Positions 23,581 through 34,743 are shown, numbered from the stretch's first letter. The stretch: DNA of 35,836 bases from Bordetella parapertussis (GCA_945890495.1 CAMDCO010000020.1:1-35836); one strand, 5' to 3'. Notes: generated by a model from the letters alone, not told the origin. Numbers and translations: made by a program.

Positions 23581-25230
23581 ATGGATACTCAGCGTTTGAT
23601 CGCCTTGGTTGTTTTTTCTCTGTCCCTCGTGTGGTTATGGGAGGCGTGGCAGGAGTATTCACAGCCTCCGCAGGCTCCGGTTAGTGTTCAGGCCCCATCT
23701 ACCGCGACAAGTAGTGTTCCAACACCCAGCGCGACACAGACAGTAATCCCCGGCGGCGCGAATCCGGTAATGGCAGTAGCGGTTGCCCAGGCTGAGCGTG
23801 GGGCACGCGCGATCATCAACACGGATGTGCTGCGGGTCGAGATTGATGCCCATGGCGGTGATCTACGGAGTGCCGTGTTGACGCAATATCGCGCTGACGA
23901 AGATCCCAGCAAGCCCTTCATGCTCTTTCAGGATGCGCCAGGAAAAGAATATTTCGCGCAGTCTGGCTGGCTGGGTGAGGGATTCCTGACTCACAAGACC
24001 GTTTTTGAGATGGCTTCCGGTGAGCAGACCCTTGCCGCGGGCCAGAACACCCTTAGCTTCACGCTCAAGGCGCGCGAAGGGGCCGTTGAGATTGTTAAAA
24101 CCTACACCTTTACGCGTGGCAGTTATGTGGTGAGCGTGGACCAGCAGGTGATCAATCATGGCACCTCTGCCATTAGCGGTCGCCCGTATTTCCAGTTGTT
24201 GCGCCACGGTAATGCCCCGGAGGGGGAGTCCGCCATGATGGCCTCCTACACCGGTGCGGCGATGTACACCGAGGCAGGCAAGTTCCAGAAGATTGCGTTT
24301 GATGATGCCGGCAAGGCCAAGCCCGATCACATTACGCAGGCGGCTGATGGCTGGATGGGTATGATCCAGCATCACTTTGTTACGGCGTGGTTGACTGGCA
24401 AGAGCGATGACACCAGCGCGCGTGAGTTCTACACCCGGGATTTGGGTAATGGTCAGTACTCGGCGGGGATGATCTTGCCGGCGACCCAGATTGCAGGCAA
24501 CGCCCGGCAATCGATACAAACCCGTTTGTATGCCGGCCCACAGGCCTTGGAGCATATTGAGCCCCTAGCCCCAGGTATGGGCTATGTGGTTGATTATGGC
24601 TGGCTCACGGTGCTGGCCTATCCCATCTTCATGTTGCTGAAATGGATCTACGCCGTGGTGCCCAACTGGGGTTGGGCCATTATCTTGCTGACCGTGCTGA
24701 TCAAGCTGGCCTTTTATCCGCTCTCGGCCGCCAGCTACAAGTCGATGGCCAAGATGCGCAAGGTGGCCCCGCGTTTGCAGCAGGTCAAAGAGCGTTATGG
24801 CGATGACAAGCAGAAGCTGCATGAGCAGATGATGAAGGTCTACTCGGAAGAAAAGATCAACCCGCTGGGCGGTTGCTTGCCCATGCTGGTTCAGATCCCG
24901 GTCTTTATTGCCCTTTATTGGGCCTTGATGGGCGCCGTAGAATTGCGCCAGGCCCCGTGGGCCTTGTGGATTTCCGATTTGTCGGCCCAAGATCCCTACT
25001 ACATCTTGCCGGTGCTGATGGCGGCCTCCATGTATCTCCAGCAAAAGATGAGCCCGCCGCCGCCGGACCCCATCCAGGCCAAGGTCATGATGTACATGCC
25101 CCTCGCCTTCTCGGTCTTCTTCTTCTTCTTTCCGGCGGGCTTGGTGCTGTACTGGATCGTCAACAACATCTTGTCGATCCTCCAGCAGTGGCGGATCAAT
25201 GTGGTAGTGGACCGCGCCAACCGGGTGTAA
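23581..25230 (+). CDS. yidC: Membrane protein insertase YidC
   Basis: Inserts and folds inner-membrane proteins alone or with SecYEG, and is needed for respiratory and ATP synthase subunits. The 549-residue protein has an N-terminal anchor (MDTQRLIALVVFSLSLVWLW), a linker, and the large periplasmic P1 beta domain (about 75-330). The conserved five-helix OxaA/60KD core lies at about 340-545. The core includes FYPLSAASYKSMAKMRKVAP, NPLGGCLPMLVQIPVFIALYW and PAGLVLYWIVNN. The groove residue that is Arg in E. coli appears as Lys (LIKLAFYP). I chose the ATG at 23581 on homology; another ATG at 23566 adds five residues. Confidence 0.97.
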   Translation: MDTQRLIALVVFSLSLVWLWEAWQEYSQPPQAPVSVQAPSTATSSVPTPSATQTVIPGGANPVMAVAVAQAERGARAIINTDVLRVEIDAHGGDLRSAVLTQYRADEDPSKPFMLFQDAPGKEYFAQSGWLGEGFLTHKTVFEMASGEQTLAAGQNTLSFTLKAREGAVEIVKTYTFTRGSYVVSVDQQVINHGTSAISGRPYFQLLRHGNAPEGESAMMASYTGAAMYTEAGKFQKIAFDDAGKAKPDHITQAADGWMGMIQHHFVTAWLTGKSDDTSAREFYTRDLGNGQYSAGMILPATQIAGNARQSIQTRLYAGPQALEHIEPLAPGMGYVVDYGWLTVLAYPIFMLLKWIYAVVPNWGWAIILLTVLIKLAFYPLSAASYKSMAKMRKVAPRLQQVKERYGDDKQKLHEQMMKVYSEEKINPLGGCLPMLVQIPVFIALYWALMGAVELRQAPWALWISDLSAQDPYYILPVLMAASMYLQQKMSPPPPDPIQAKVMMYMPLAFSVFFFFFPAGLVLYWIVNNILSILQQWRINVVVDRANRV

Positions 25231-25245
25231 GGACGGCGGATCGCG

Positions 25246-26580
25246 ATGGCAAGCATGGATACGATTGCCGCCATCGCAACGGCACCTGGCCGTGGTGGGA
25301 TTGGGGTTATCCGGGTCTCCGGGCCCTTGGCCGGACGGCTTGCCGAGGCCTTTCTGGGCCGCCTACCGGAGCCGCGCCGAGCGGTTTACGGCCCCTTTCA
25401 GGATGCCGCGGGTGCTGTGCTCGACCAAGGCATTGTCCTGTGGTTTCCCGGGCCACACTCCTACACTGGTGAAGATGTCCTGGAGTTACAAGGTCACGGC
25501 GGGCCACACATCCTCTCGCTGGTTCTGGATCGTTGTGTTGAGCTGGGCGCGCGCCATGCGGACGCAGGGGAGTTCACGCGCCGTGCTTATCTCAACGACA
25601 AGCTGGATCTAGCGCAGGCCGAAGCGGTGGCAGACCTGATTGACGCTGAAAGCCGTGAGGCGGCGCGTGCGGCCGTACGCACCTTGCAGGGGGCCTTTTC
25701 CAGAGAGATCGAGGCCTTGGTTGCTGGCTTGATTGAACTGCGCGCCTTGGTCGAGGCCACCCTGGATTTTCCGGAAGAAGAGATTGATTTTCTAGAGCGG
25801 GCCCAGGCCTTTGATCGGCTGACGGCGTTACGGGCTCGGTTGGGTAATGTCCAGCGCGAGGCGCGCCAAGGAGCCCTGCTACGCGAAGGCCTCAATGTGG
25901 TGCTGATTGGGCAGCCTAATGTGGGCAAGTCCAGCCTGCTCAATGCGCTAGCCGGGTTCGAGGCGGCGATTGTCACGGAGGTGGCGGGGACCACGCGCGA
26001 CACGGTCAAGGAGGCCATCCAGATCGAAGGTGTGCCGATCCATATCACGGACACGGCAGGCTTGCGGGATACCCAAGACCTCGTCGAACAGATCGGTATC
26101 GCTCGGACCTGGGACGCACTCGCCAAGGCCGATGTGGCGATCCTGTTGGTGGATGCCCAGCATGGCGTGGGGCCCGATGAAGCCACCATCTTGAGTCGTA
26201 TGCCGGATATCCCACGCTTGACGGTTCACAACAAGATTGACTTGACGGCGGGCTCTCCTCAGCAGTCCACGGACGGCGCAGAAATCTGGCTCTCGGCCAA
26301 ACACGGTCAGGGTCTGGCGTTGCTGCGCGAACGCTTGCTGGCGCTGGCGGGCTGGCAAACACAGGCCTCTGGGGCCTTTTTGGCGCGTCAACGCCATGTT
26401 GATGCGATTCGCCGTGCGGCGGTGCATTTGCAACAGGCTGAGGCCGCGGCCCGCGTGGCGCTGGAGCTCTTGGCCGAGGAGCTGCGCCTGGCCCAAGGGG
26501 CATTGTCCGAAATTACCGGTGAATTCAGCGCAGACGACTTGTTAGGCGAGATCTTTGGGCGTTTTTGCATTGGCAAGTGA
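25246..26580 (+). CDS. mnmE: tRNA uridine-5-carboxymethylaminomethyl modification GTPase MnmE
   Basis: K+-activated GTPase that with MnmG installs the cmnm5 group on wobble uridine 34 of certain tRNAs. The 444-residue protein has a formyl-THF-binding N-terminal domain ([21 protein letters not shown]). A helical domain is split by the G domain, with G1 [13 protein letters not shown]2 [10 protein letters not shown]3 DTAGLRD, G4 NKIDL and G5 SAK. The C-terminal CIGK carries the catalytic Cys. The ATG at 25255 is an alternative start. MnmG, its partner, is encoded 1.9 kb downstream, separated by an ABC exporter gene. Confidence 0.97.
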   Translation: MASMDTIAAIATAPGRGGIGVIRVSGPLAGRLAEAFLGRLPEPRRAVYGPFQDAAGAVLDQGIVLWFPGPHSYTGEDVLELQGHGGPHILSLVLDRCVELGARHADAGEFTRRAYLNDKLDLAQAEAVADLIDAESREAARAAVRTLQGAFSREIEALVAGLIELRALVEATLDFPEEEIDFLERAQAFDRLTALRARLGNVQREARQGALLREGLNVVLIGQPNVGKSSLLNALAGFEAAIVTEVAGTTRDTVKEAIQIEGVPIHITDTAGLRDTQDLVEQIGIARTWDALAKADVAILLVDAQHGVGPDEATILSRMPDIPRLTVHNKIDLTAGSPQQSTDGAEIWLSAKHGQGLALLRERLLALAGWQTQASGAFLARQRHVDAIRRAAVHLQQAEAAARVALELLAEELRLAQGALSEITGEFSADDLLGEIFGRFCIGK

Positions 26581-26581
26581 G

Positions 26582-28360
26582 ATGCTGACCTGGCGCGGGA
26601 TCCTGAGCGATCTTTTGACCCATCGGAGCGCCCTCTTCAAGGGTAATCTGGCCGCGTTGCTGGCCGTTGCTGCCGCCGTCCCGGTCCCGCTCTTTTTGCC
26701 CATCTTGGTGGACGAAATCCTGTTGCACAAGCCCGGCGCCTTTATTGCGGCGATCGGCCCTTTCTTTCCGACGGATTGGCACGGTCCGATATTGTTTACG
26801 CTGGCGGCCTTGGGTCTGACTGTGGGCCTGCGCTTGATCGCGATCGTGCTCAATGTCTGGCAGGCGCGGATCTTTGCCCTGGCGTCCAAAGCCGTGGTGT
26901 TTCGCATCCGTGAGCGCTTGCTGCGACATTTGGGGCGGGTGGTATTGTCTGAGTATGAAGCCCTGGGTTCGGGGCGGGTGACCGCCCATTTAGTCACCGA
27001 TGTCAATGCAATCGATGCCTTTCTTGGGGCGACGGTGTCAGGCTTTCTGGTTGCTGTCCTTTCATTGGTAGGTGTGGCGGGTATCCTGCTTTGGATGCAT
27101 TGGCCGCTGGCATTGATCATTCTCTTTTTAAACCCGCTGGTGATCTTATTTTCAACACGCCTTGGCAAGCAGGTCAAACGACTCAAGAAGCATGAAAATC
27201 AGGCCTTCGAGGCCTTCCAGGAGGCCTTGACCGAGACGCTTGAGGCGATGGCCCAGATTCGTGCGATGAACCGTGAGCGCCATTACTTGCAGCGGGTGAT
27301 CGATAGGGCGGCGGATATACAGCGCCACGCCTCCATTTTCGCCTGGAAGTCGGATGCCATGGGGCGCGTCTCCATGTTTGTTTTTTTGATCGGTTTTGAT
27401 GTATTTCGTGCGGTGGCCATGCTCATGGTGGTGTATTCGGGCCTCACCATCGGTGAGATGCTGGCAGTGTTTGGTTACCTATGGTTCATGATGGGCCCGG
27501 TGCAGGAGATTGTGAACATCCAGTACAGTGGCCATGCGGCCAGCGCGGCACTCGGTCGGCTCAACGCCTTGATGGCCTTGGGGGTGCCTGAGCCAGAAGT
27601 GTCGGTGCCCCGGACGGGCATGGATCCCTTTACTGGACAGGTCACCGTGCCGGTATCTATGCACGATATCCGCTTTGCCTATGGGGAGGGGGAGATCATT
27701 CTCGATGGAGTGACGCTGACTGTGGCCGCCGGGGAAAAGGTGGCCTTGGTGGGGGCCTCCGGGGGTGGAAAATCGACTCTGGTACAGGCGCTTCTGGGTT
27801 TGTACCCGTTGAGCGGTGGCGAGATCCGTTATGGCGGGGTGCCGGTGGCGGACATCGGTTGGGAGCGGGTGCGTGAGCAGGTGGGTGTGGTGCTGCAGCA
27901 TCCGGTCCTGTTCAACACCAGCGTGCGGGAAAACCTATCTATGGGGCGCTCATGCACAGAGACGGCGCTATGGCGCGCCCTCGATGTGGCGCAACTGAGG
28001 GACTTCATCACCGCCCTGCCACGGGGGTTGGATACCTTGGTCGGCCACAACGGGGTGCGCCTCTCCGGCGGGCAGCGCCAACGACTGGCGATCGCCCGCA
28101 TGGTCTTGACGGACCCCAAGGTGGTGATTCTCGATGAGGCCACCTCGGCCCTCGATACCGAAACCGAGCGTGCCGTGCATCGTGCCATGGCCGACTTTCT
28201 GCGCGGGCGAACCACCCTGATCATCGCTCATCGCCTGTCGGCCGTGCGGCAGGCGGATCGCATCCTGGTCTTTGAAAGTGGGCGGATCGTGGAGGAAGGC
28301 GACCATGACAGCCTGATCCGACAGGGTGGGCTCTATCGGAAGCTGTACGGCGAACACTGA
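26582..28360 (+). CDS. ABC exporter half-transporter (MsbA-like), substrate unknown
   Basis: Fused membrane-ATPase exporter of 592 residues; it should act as a homodimer in the inner membrane. An N-terminal six-helix transmembrane domain (about 20-310) is followed by the nucleotide-binding domain: Walker A LVGASGGGKST, Q-loop VVLQHPVLF, signature RLSGGQRQRLAIAR, Walker B VVILDEATSALD, and H-loop IIAHRLSAV. All catalytic motifs are intact. The ATG at 26582 comes one base after the mnmE stop, so the two are probably co-transcribed; a longer TTG start at 26555 would overlap mnmE. The family includes lipid A and multidrug exporters, but nothing here fixes the substrate. Its place between mnmE and mnmG is unusual. 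Confidence 0.9.
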   Translation: MLTWRGILSDLLTHRSALFKGNLAALLAVAAAVPVPLFLPILVDEILLHKPGAFIAAIGPFFPTDWHGPILFTLAALGLTVGLRLIAIVLNVWQARIFALASKAVVFRIRERLLRHLGRVVLSEYEALGSGRVTAHLVTDVNAIDAFLGATVSGFLVAVLSLVGVAGILLWMHWPLALIILFLNPLVILFSTRLGKQVKRLKKHENQAFEAFQEALTETLEAMAQIRAMNRERHYLQRVIDRAADIQRHASIFAWKSDAMGRVSMFVFLIGFDVFRAVAMLMVVYSGLTIGEMLAVFGYLWFMMGPVQEIVNIQYSGHAASAALGRLNALMALGVPEPEVSVPRTGMDPFTGQVTVPVSMHDIRFAYGEGEIILDGVTLTVAAGEKVALVGASGGGKSTLVQALLGLYPLSGGEIRYGGVPVADIGWERVREQVGVVLQHPVLFNTSVRENLSMGRSCTETALWRALDVAQLRDFITALPRGLDTLVGHNGVRLSGGQRQRLAIARMVLTDPKVVILDEATSALDTETERAVHRAMADFLRGRTTLIIAHRLSAVRQADRILVFESGRIVEEGDHDSLIRQGGLYRKLYGEH

Positions 28361-28361
28361 A

Positions 28362-28377
28362 TGTTTCATGTGAAACA
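28362..28377. promoter_or_regulatory. parS-like ParB binding site upstream of mnmG
   Basis: TGTTTCATGTGAAACA, identical to the site at 19929-19944 and one base from canonical parS. It begins one base after the stop of the ABC exporter gene and about 110 bp before the mnmG promoter, 2.7 kb from parA. Confidence 0.87.
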
Positions 28378-28486
28378 TTGTGAGTGTGTCGAAGATCCGT
28401 TATCTCCTCGAAGGGGCCCGCTGGATTATTGACTACACAGGATCCTAATCTTTGCTGGAGCGCGGGTGATTGTGCCCGGTGGGTGG

Positions 28487-28495
28487 TGGTATGAT
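28487..28495 (+). promoter_or_regulatory. Extended -10 promoter of mnmG
   Basis: TGG-TATGAT fits the extended -10 pattern (TGn followed by a 5/6 match to TATAAT). It stands 21 bp upstream of the mnmG ATG, so the leader would be very short. No good -35 is visible, which is tolerable for an extended -10 promoter. Confidence 0.5.
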
Positions 28496-28516
28496 CGCCT
28501 CCCCTTGGAGACAGCA

Positions 28517-30406
28517 ATGAATTTCCCCAAAAAATTTGATGTTATTGTGGTAGGTGGAGGTCATGCCGGTACCGAGGCGGCCCTCGCCAGCGCGCGCATG
28601 GGCTGCGAGACCCTGCTGCTGACACATAACATCGATACCTTGGGCGCGATGTCTTGCAATCCTTCCATTGGTGGGATTGGCAAGGGTCATCTAGTGCGCG
28701 AGGTGGATGCCTTGGGCGGCATCATGGCCCTAGCGACGGATATGGCCGGGATACAGTTTCGAACCCTCAACGGCAGCAAGGGACCAGCCGTTCGGGCTAC
28801 GCGGGCGCAGGCGGATCGCGCGTTATACAAGCGAGCCATCCGCACTTTTCTTGAAAATCAGCCCTGTTTGACCCTGTTTCAGCAGGCCGTCGATGACCTG
28901 TTGTTGGAGGGTGATAGGGTCGCTGGCGTGCGTACCCAGTTGGGTCTGATCTTCCGGGCCCGGGTGGTGGTGCTGACTACAGGCACCTTTCTCGATGGCC
29001 TGATTCATGTGGGTTTGGAGCGTTTTCAGGCGGGCCGCCTTGGGGATCCGCCATCATTGTCGCTGGCGGCGCGGCTTAAAGAGCTGGCCTTGCCGGTAGG
29101 GCGCCTGAAAACGGGCACTCCGCCGCGTATCGATGGGCGCAGTATCAACTTTTCGGTGTTGCAAGAGCAGCCGGGCGATAGCCCAGAACCGGTGTTCTCC
29201 TTTGTCGGCAAGCGCGCCCTGCATCCACGCCAGTTGCCTTGCTGGATGACCCATACTAATGCGCGCACTCACGACATCATCCGCGCAGGCCTAGACCGTT
29301 CACCGCTCTATACGGGGGTTATTGAGGGGGTGGGGCCGCGTTACTGCCCGTCCATCGAGGACAAGATCACGCGTTTTGCCGGTAAAGACGGGCACCCGAT
29401 CTTTCTTGAGCCTGAGGGCTTAGAGACGCACGAGTTTTATCCCAACGGGATCTCGACCAGTCTGCCTTTCGATGTGCAGCTCGATTTGGTGCATTCAATC
29501 CAGGGCCTGGAGGAGGCGCATATCCTTCGTCCCGGCTATGCGATCGAATATGATTATTATGATCCACGCGGCTTGCAGCCGAGCTTGGAGACGCAGGCCA
29601 TTGGCGGTTTGTTTTTTGCTGGGCAGATCAACGGAACCACAGGTTATGAAGAGGCGGCGGCACAGGGTCTGTTGGCAGGTCTGAATGCCGCTCGGCAGGT
29701 GCGTGACGAGGCAGCGTGGTGGCCGCGGCGCGATGAGGCCTATATCGGGGTCATGGTGGATGACTTGACCACGCGCGGGGTACAGGAGCCCTATCGGATG
29801 TTTACCAGTCGAGCCGAATACCGCTTGTCGTTGCGTGAGGACAACGCGGATTCGCGCCTAACAGAGGCGGGTTACCGGATGGGCCTCGTCGATGAGGCGC
29901 GTTGGGAAATTTATGCGCGTAAGCGTGATGCGGTCGCGCAGGAGACTGAACGGCTTAAGGCCACTTGGGTCAACCCTGCCATCCTGTCGGTGCCTGAGGC
30001 CGAACGGGTGTTGGGCCAGGCGATCGATCACGAATACAACCTCTTTGATCTCCTGCGCCGACCGGCCGTGCGCTATGAGGATCTGATGACCTGGCCGGGT
30101 GTCGGGCCGACCGTGGAGGATGTGGCGGTCGTTGAGCAACTGGAGATTGAGGCCAAATACGCCGGCTATGTGGATCGGCAACGGGAAGAGGTTGAGCGCG
30201 GCCGTGCGCAGGAAGAAACCCGGCTTCCGGACGACATCGACTACGGGAAGATTCATGGCCTGTCGATCGAGGTGCGGCAGAAGCTGAACCAGTTGCGACC
30301 CGCGACGCTGGGCCAGGCCGCGCGGATTTCCGGTGTCACGCCGGCGGCCGTCTCGGTGCTGCAGGTACATCTGAAGCGGCGTGGCATGGAGGGGCGAGTG
30401 GCATGA
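28517..30406 (+). CDS. mnmG: tRNA uridine-5-carboxymethylaminomethyl modification enzyme MnmG
   Basis: FAD-dependent partner of MnmE in wobble-uridine modification. The 629-residue protein starts [20 protein letters not shown] with the dinucleotide-binding GGGHAG. It carries the GidA signatures [53 protein letters not shown] and [17 protein letters not shown], followed by the helical C-terminal tRNA/MnmE-binding domain. The ATG at 28517 has GGAG six bases upstream; the frame extends upstream but is not conserved there. Its stop overlaps rsmG as ATGA. Confidence 0.98.
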   Translation: MNFPKKFDVIVVGGGHAGTEAALASARMGCETLLLTHNIDTLGAMSCNPSIGGIGKGHLVREVDALGGIMALATDMAGIQFRTLNGSKGPAVRATRAQADRALYKRAIRTFLENQPCLTLFQQAVDDLLLEGDRVAGVRTQLGLIFRARVVVLTTGTFLDGLIHVGLERFQAGRLGDPPSLSLAARLKELALPVGRLKTGTPPRIDGRSINFSVLQEQPGDSPEPVFSFVGKRALHPRQLPCWMTHTNARTHDIIRAGLDRSPLYTGVIEGVGPRYCPSIEDKITRFAGKDGHPIFLEPEGLETHEFYPNGISTSLPFDVQLDLVHSIQGLEEAHILRPGYAIEYDYYDPRGLQPSLETQAIGGLFFAGQINGTTGYEEAAAQGLLAGLNAARQVRDEAAWWPRRDEAYIGVMVDDLTTRGVQEPYRMFTSRAEYRLSLREDNADSRLTEAGYRMGLVDEARWEIYARKRDAVAQETERLKATWVNPAILSVPEAERVLGQAIDHEYNLFDLLRRPAVRYEDLMTWPGVGPTVEDVAVVEQLEIEAKYAGYVDRQREEVERGRAQEETRLPDDIDYGKIHGLSIEVRQKLNQLRPATLGQAARISGVTPAAVSVLQVHLKRRGMEGRVA

Positions 30407-31047
30407 GCTTGGATAAGGCCCTAGACACGGCCCTTGAGGACGGTTTGACCGCCCTGCATCTGGACCTGCCCGTTGAGGCTCGGGCGCAGATGCTGGCCTA
30501 TCTGGCCCTGCTGCAGAAATGGAACAAAACCTACAACCTGACGGCTATTGTCGAGCCCGAACGACAACTGACACACCACCTCCTCGATAGCTTGGCCTTG
30601 TTGCCTCATGTAGGCCCTGGCCCCTTGTTGGATGTTGGGAGTGGTGCCGGATTGCCGGGCATCCCATTGGCGTTGGCGCGACCTGATCTCAAGGTGACAT
30701 TGATTGATGCCAGCCAAAAGAAGGCGGCCTTTATGCAGCAGGCAGTGATTGAGTTGGGTTTGGCCACCCGCGTGACGGTGGTTCATGGCCGCGTTGAGGC
30801 CCTCCAAGCGGGGCCTTTTGCGCAAATAACGGCCCGCGCATTTGCTAACCTTAATGACCTTGTGAGCTTGACGCGCCCTGTGTTGGCCGAGGGGGGGTGT
30901 TGGCTCGCCATGAAGGGCCTGTATCCGCATGAAGAAGTCATAAAACTTCAGGAGGCTGTCGTGTGTGAAAAGATTGAATTAACGGTTCCCGGCCTAGGGG
31001 CGCAGCGTTGTCTCTTGGTCTTGCGGCCGCGTGTGACGGAGGTCTGA
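30403..31047 (+). CDS. rsmG: 16S rRNA (guanine(527)-N(7))-methyltransferase RsmG
   Basis: Methylates N7 of G527 in 16S rRNA; loss gives low-level streptomycin resistance in several bacteria. The 214-residue protein contains [25 protein letters not shown] and the SAM motif [31 protein letters not shown] and ITARAFANL follow. Length and order match GidB/RsmG. It overlaps mnmG by 4 bp and parA by 1 bp (TGATG), giving the classic mnmG-rsmG-parA-parB operon. Confidence 0.97.
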   Translation: MSLDKALDTALEDGLTALHLDLPVEARAQMLAYLALLQKWNKTYNLTAIVEPERQLTHHLLDSLALLPHVGPGPLLDVGSGAGLPGIPLALARPDLKVTLIDASQKKAAFMQQAVIELGLATRVTVVHGRVEALQAGPFAQITARAFANLNDLVSLTRPVLAEGGCWLAMKGLYPHEEVIKLQEAVVCEKIELTVPGLGAQRCLLVLRPRVTEV

Positions 31048-31823
31048 TGGCACAAATCCTTGCAATCACCAACCAGAAGGGGGGCGTGGGCAAGACCACG
31101 ACCACGGTGAACCTGGCCGCCGGACTGGCCCAGCTGGGGCAGCGCGTCTTGCTGGTCGATCTCGATCCGCAGGGCAATGCCACCATGGGCAGCGGGGTTG
31201 CTAAGCAGCATTTGCTGCGGTCGGTGTATCAGGTCTTGTTGGGTCAGGCGACCTTGGCTGAGTCGCGGGTTACCACGAGCAATGGCTACGATGTCTTGCC
31301 CGCCAATCGTGAGTTGGCTGGCGCTGAGGTGGAGTTGGTTGATGAAGATCGGCGTGAATTTCGCTTGCAGAGCGCGTTAAATGGAGCGCGGCAGGAATAC
31401 GACTATATGTTGATCGACTGCCCGCCCGCCCTGAATTTGCTGACCATCAACGCGTTAACGGCAGCCGATGGGGTGATGATCCCTATGCAGTGCGAGTATT
31501 TTGCGCTGGAGGGCCTTTCCGATCTGGTCAACACCGTGCGGCTGATCAAGGGTCGACTCAATCCGGGCATCGAAATCGCGGGATTGGTGCGTGCCATGTA
31601 CGATCCGCGCAGCTTGCTGGCGCAGCAGGTCTCCGAGCAACTTAAGCGGCACTTTGGCGACAAGGTGTACGACGCGGTCATTCCTCGCAATGTACGGCTG
31701 GCCGAGGCACCGAGCCACGGCCTGTCTGCCCTGGCCTATGATCGCCATTCGAAGGGGGCGCAAGCCTATCTGCAACTGGCGCAGGAGCACCTGCGCCGTC
31801 ATACCGGAGGCCGTCATGGCTAA
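31047..31823 (+). CDS. parA: Chromosome partitioning ATPase ParA (Soj)
   Basis: Deviant Walker-type ATPase that binds nucleoid DNA and moves ParB-parS complexes toward the cell poles. The 258-residue protein starts [20 protein letters not shown] with the signature-lysine Walker A. It then carries LLVDLDPQGNAT, DYMLIDCPPALN and PMQCEYFALEGL. There is no N-terminal helix-turn-helix extension, so it is the chromosomal Soj type. The ATG at 31047 has GGAGG at 31038-31042; a start at 31008 inside rsmG is not supported by homology. It overlaps parB by 8 bp. Confidence 0.97.
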   Translation: MAQILAITNQKGGVGKTTTTVNLAAGLAQLGQRVLLVDLDPQGNATMGSGVAKQHLLRSVYQVLLGQATLAESRVTTSNGYDVLPANRELAGAEVELVDEDRREFRLQSALNGARQEYDYMLIDCPPALNLLTINALTAADGVMIPMQCEYFALEGLSDLVNTVRLIKGRLNPGIEIAGLVRAMYDPRSLLAQQVSEQLKRHFGDKVYDAVIPRNVRLAEAPSHGLSALAYDRHSKGAQAYLQLAQEHLRRHTGGRHG

Positions 31824-32649
31824 ACTCAAAGGCTTGGGGCGTGGTCTTGACGCCCTGCTCTCAGATGACATGGCAAATGAAGGTGAGCGCATGCTTTCGT
31901 TGCGCTTGGATCAGCTTGTGCCGGGCAAATACCAGCCGCGTACACACATGGACGAGGGCCATCTCGCGGAGCTGGCGGAGTCCATAAAAAGCCAGGGTCT
32001 GATGCAGCCCATCCTGGCGCGCGGACTCCCGGCCGGGAATTACGAGATTATTGCGGGCGAACGCCGTTGGCGAGCGAGCCATCTGGCCGGTCTGCGCGAA
32101 GTGCCGGTGCTGGTGCGCAATGTGCCGGACGAGGCGGCGTTGAAGATGGCCTTGGTGGAAAATATTCAGCGCGAAGATCTCAATCCGTTGGAGGAGGCCT
32201 TGGGGCTGCAGCGCTTGATTCACGAGTTTGGAATGACGCATCAGATGGCGGCCGAGTCCGTGAGTCGTTCGCGGCCGGCGGTTTCCAATCTCTTGCGCCT
32301 GTTGCAGTTAAGCAAGCCGGTGCAGGCCATGTTGATGGATGGCCGTATTGATATGGGTCATGCGCGGGCCTTGTTGCCGCTCAGAGCGGCGGATCAGATC
32401 GATGCGGCGCACGAGATTGCACGCCGGGGCTTGTCGGCGCGCGAGGCCGAAAGATTGGCGGCGCGGATGCTGGCCCCGCCGGCGGGGCCGCGCCATAAAG
32501 ACCGCGATGTGGTGCAGTTAGAAGAAGCGCTGGCGCAGCGTTTCGCTACAACGGTACAGATCTCGGCGAATCGTAAAGGGGCCGGCCGGGTCATCTTTTA
32601 TTTTGATGATTTGGACCAGTTGGATGGCTTGCTGGCTCGAATGTCCTAG
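31816..32649 (+). CDS. parB: Chromosome partitioning protein ParB (Spo0J)
   Basis: CTP-dependent DNA clamp that loads at parS and spreads along DNA. The 277-residue protein begins MAKLKGLGRGLDALLSDD. It has the ParB/Srx CTPase motifs YQPRTHMD and IIAGERRWRASH, the ENIQREDLNPLEEA helix region, and a helix-turn-helix (MAAESVSRSRPAVSNLLRLL). RIDMGHARALL and a C-terminal dimerisation domain follow. The ATG at 31816 has GGAGG at 31806-31810, five bases upstream. Two parS-like sites lie upstream in the window. Confidence 0.97.
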   Translation: MAKLKGLGRGLDALLSDDMANEGERMLSLRLDQLVPGKYQPRTHMDEGHLAELAESIKSQGLMQPILARGLPAGNYEIIAGERRWRASHLAGLREVPVLVRNVPDEAALKMALVENIQREDLNPLEEALGLQRLIHEFGMTHQMAAESVSRSRPAVSNLLRLLQLSKPVQAMLMDGRIDMGHARALLPLRAADQIDAAHEIARRGLSAREAERLAARMLAPPAGPRHKDRDVVQLEEALAQRFATTVQISANRKGAGRVIFYFDDLDQLDGLLARMS

Positions 32650-32694
32650 GGATTCACGACCTTGTTGCCCCGGGGCCATAAAAAATTTTAATGG

Positions 32695-32723
32695 TTGCTT
32701 TGAGGGCCTCAATTCAGTAGAAT
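32695..32723 (+). promoter_or_regulatory. Promoter of the atp operon
   Basis: TTGCTT (32695-32700), a 17-bp spacer and TAGAAT (32718-32723) form a good sigma-70-type promoter ending 13 bp before the atpI start. The implied leader is very short. It separates atp transcription from the upstream parAB operon. Confidence 0.65.
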
Positions 32724-32736
32724 AGGCGGCATTGAA

Positions 32737-33102
32737 ATGACAGCCAGCTTTACTTGGGGATTGGTTGTTCAGTCCGGATTAGCGTTAGCGGGTACGCTGT
32801 TTTTTGCTCTTCTGGGGCGCGGCTCGCTGGCCATGGGCTGGTTTGTCGGTGCGCTGATTGCCTTGGCTAATTCAGGCTTGTTGGTTTGGCGGTGGCATCA
32901 GGGGCGTCGGAGGGTGACCAGTGATCCTGGGCATCATATGCGATCTTTTTATCGCTCGATGATTGAGCGATATGTGGGGCTGGTGTTGCTTTTGGGTGGG
33001 GCGCTGTGGCTGCATCTGGAGGCGCGGTCACTGGTGGCAGGATTTATAACGGGACAAGTCGGCTGGTTGTTAGCGGCCTTGATTTGGCGTGATAAGGCGT
33101 GA
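32737..33102 (+). CDS. atpI: ATP synthase subunit I (AtpI)
   Basis: Small membrane protein of the AtpI family, thought to assist assembly of the c-ring. The 121-residue product has four hydrophobic segments (about 7-27, 31-50, 77-95, 97-116). Basic residues fall between them, and MAFR/RSFYRSMIERY-type sequence sits before the third helix. It is poorly conserved; the call rests on membrane topology, length and position ahead of atpB. Confidence 0.88.
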   Translation: MTASFTWGLVVQSGLALAGTLFFALLGRGSLAMGWFVGALIALANSGLLVWRWHQGRRRVTSDPGHHMRSFYRSMIERYVGLVLLLGGALWLHLEARSLVAGFITGQVGWLLAALIWRDKA

Positions 33103-33106
33103 GTAG

Positions 33107-33961
<855 letters not shown>

Positions 33962-33994
33962 TTAATCCACTTTGACTTGTTGAAACAGGAGTAA

Positions 33995-34237
<243 letters not shown>

Positions 34238-34271
34238 TTACCAACCGCAATAACCCGCAAGAGGAGCGGTC

Positions 34272-34742
34272 ATGAACATCAATATGACCCTGATTGGGCA
34301 GTCCATCACCTTCGCCATATTCGTATGGTTCTGCATGAAGTTTGTGTGGCCGCCCATCGTCAGTGCATTGGAAGCCCGCAAGAAACAGATCGCCGACGGC
34401 CTTGCCGCGGCGGATCGCGGCAAGCATGAACTGGAACTGGCTGCCAAACGCGCCAGCGAAACTATGCATGACGCGAAACTGAAAGCTTCCGACATCATCG
34501 GGCAAGCTGAAAAGCGAGCCATGCAGATCGTGGAAGAAGCCAAGGGTGCCGCCAAAGAGGAAGGTGATCGGATCATTGCTTCCGCCAAGGCGGAGATCGA
34601 GCAGGAATCTCACCGGGCACGCGAAGCTTTGCGTGGCGAAGTCGCGGCGCTGGTCGTGGCCGGGGCTGGCAAGGTGTTGCGCCGTGAAGTGAACGCGCAA
34701 GCCCACGCTGACCTCCTGGAAGTTATCAAGAACGAGCTCTGA
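34272..34742 (+). CDS. atpF: ATP synthase Fo subunit b
   Basis: Peripheral-stalk subunit: one N-terminal membrane helix (about 5-25, with [15 protein letters not shown]) and a long charged coiled coil (about 30-156) that holds F1 to Fo as a dimer. It has 156 residues, the same as E. coli. The ATG has GAGGAG upstream. One base separates its stop from atpH. Confidence 0.97.
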   Translation: MNINMTLIGQSITFAIFVWFCMKFVWPPIVSALEARKKQIADGLAAADRGKHELELAAKRASETMHDAKLKASDIIGQAEKRAMQIVEEAKGAAKEEGDRIIASAKAEIEQESHRAREALRGEVAALVVAGAGKVLRREVNAQAHADLLEVIKNEL

Positions 34743-34743
34743 T

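Noticed and set aside
24873-25472. 199-residue frame on the + strand spanning yidC and mnmE
   Set aside because: It crosses two well-supported genes in another frame and has a repetitive Gly/Arg/Pro composition typical of shadow frames.
32667-32690. GCCCCGGGGC followed by an A/T-run as a parB terminator
   Set aside because: The palindrome has no room for a loop and the following run is A-rich before T, so a hairpin terminator is not convincing.
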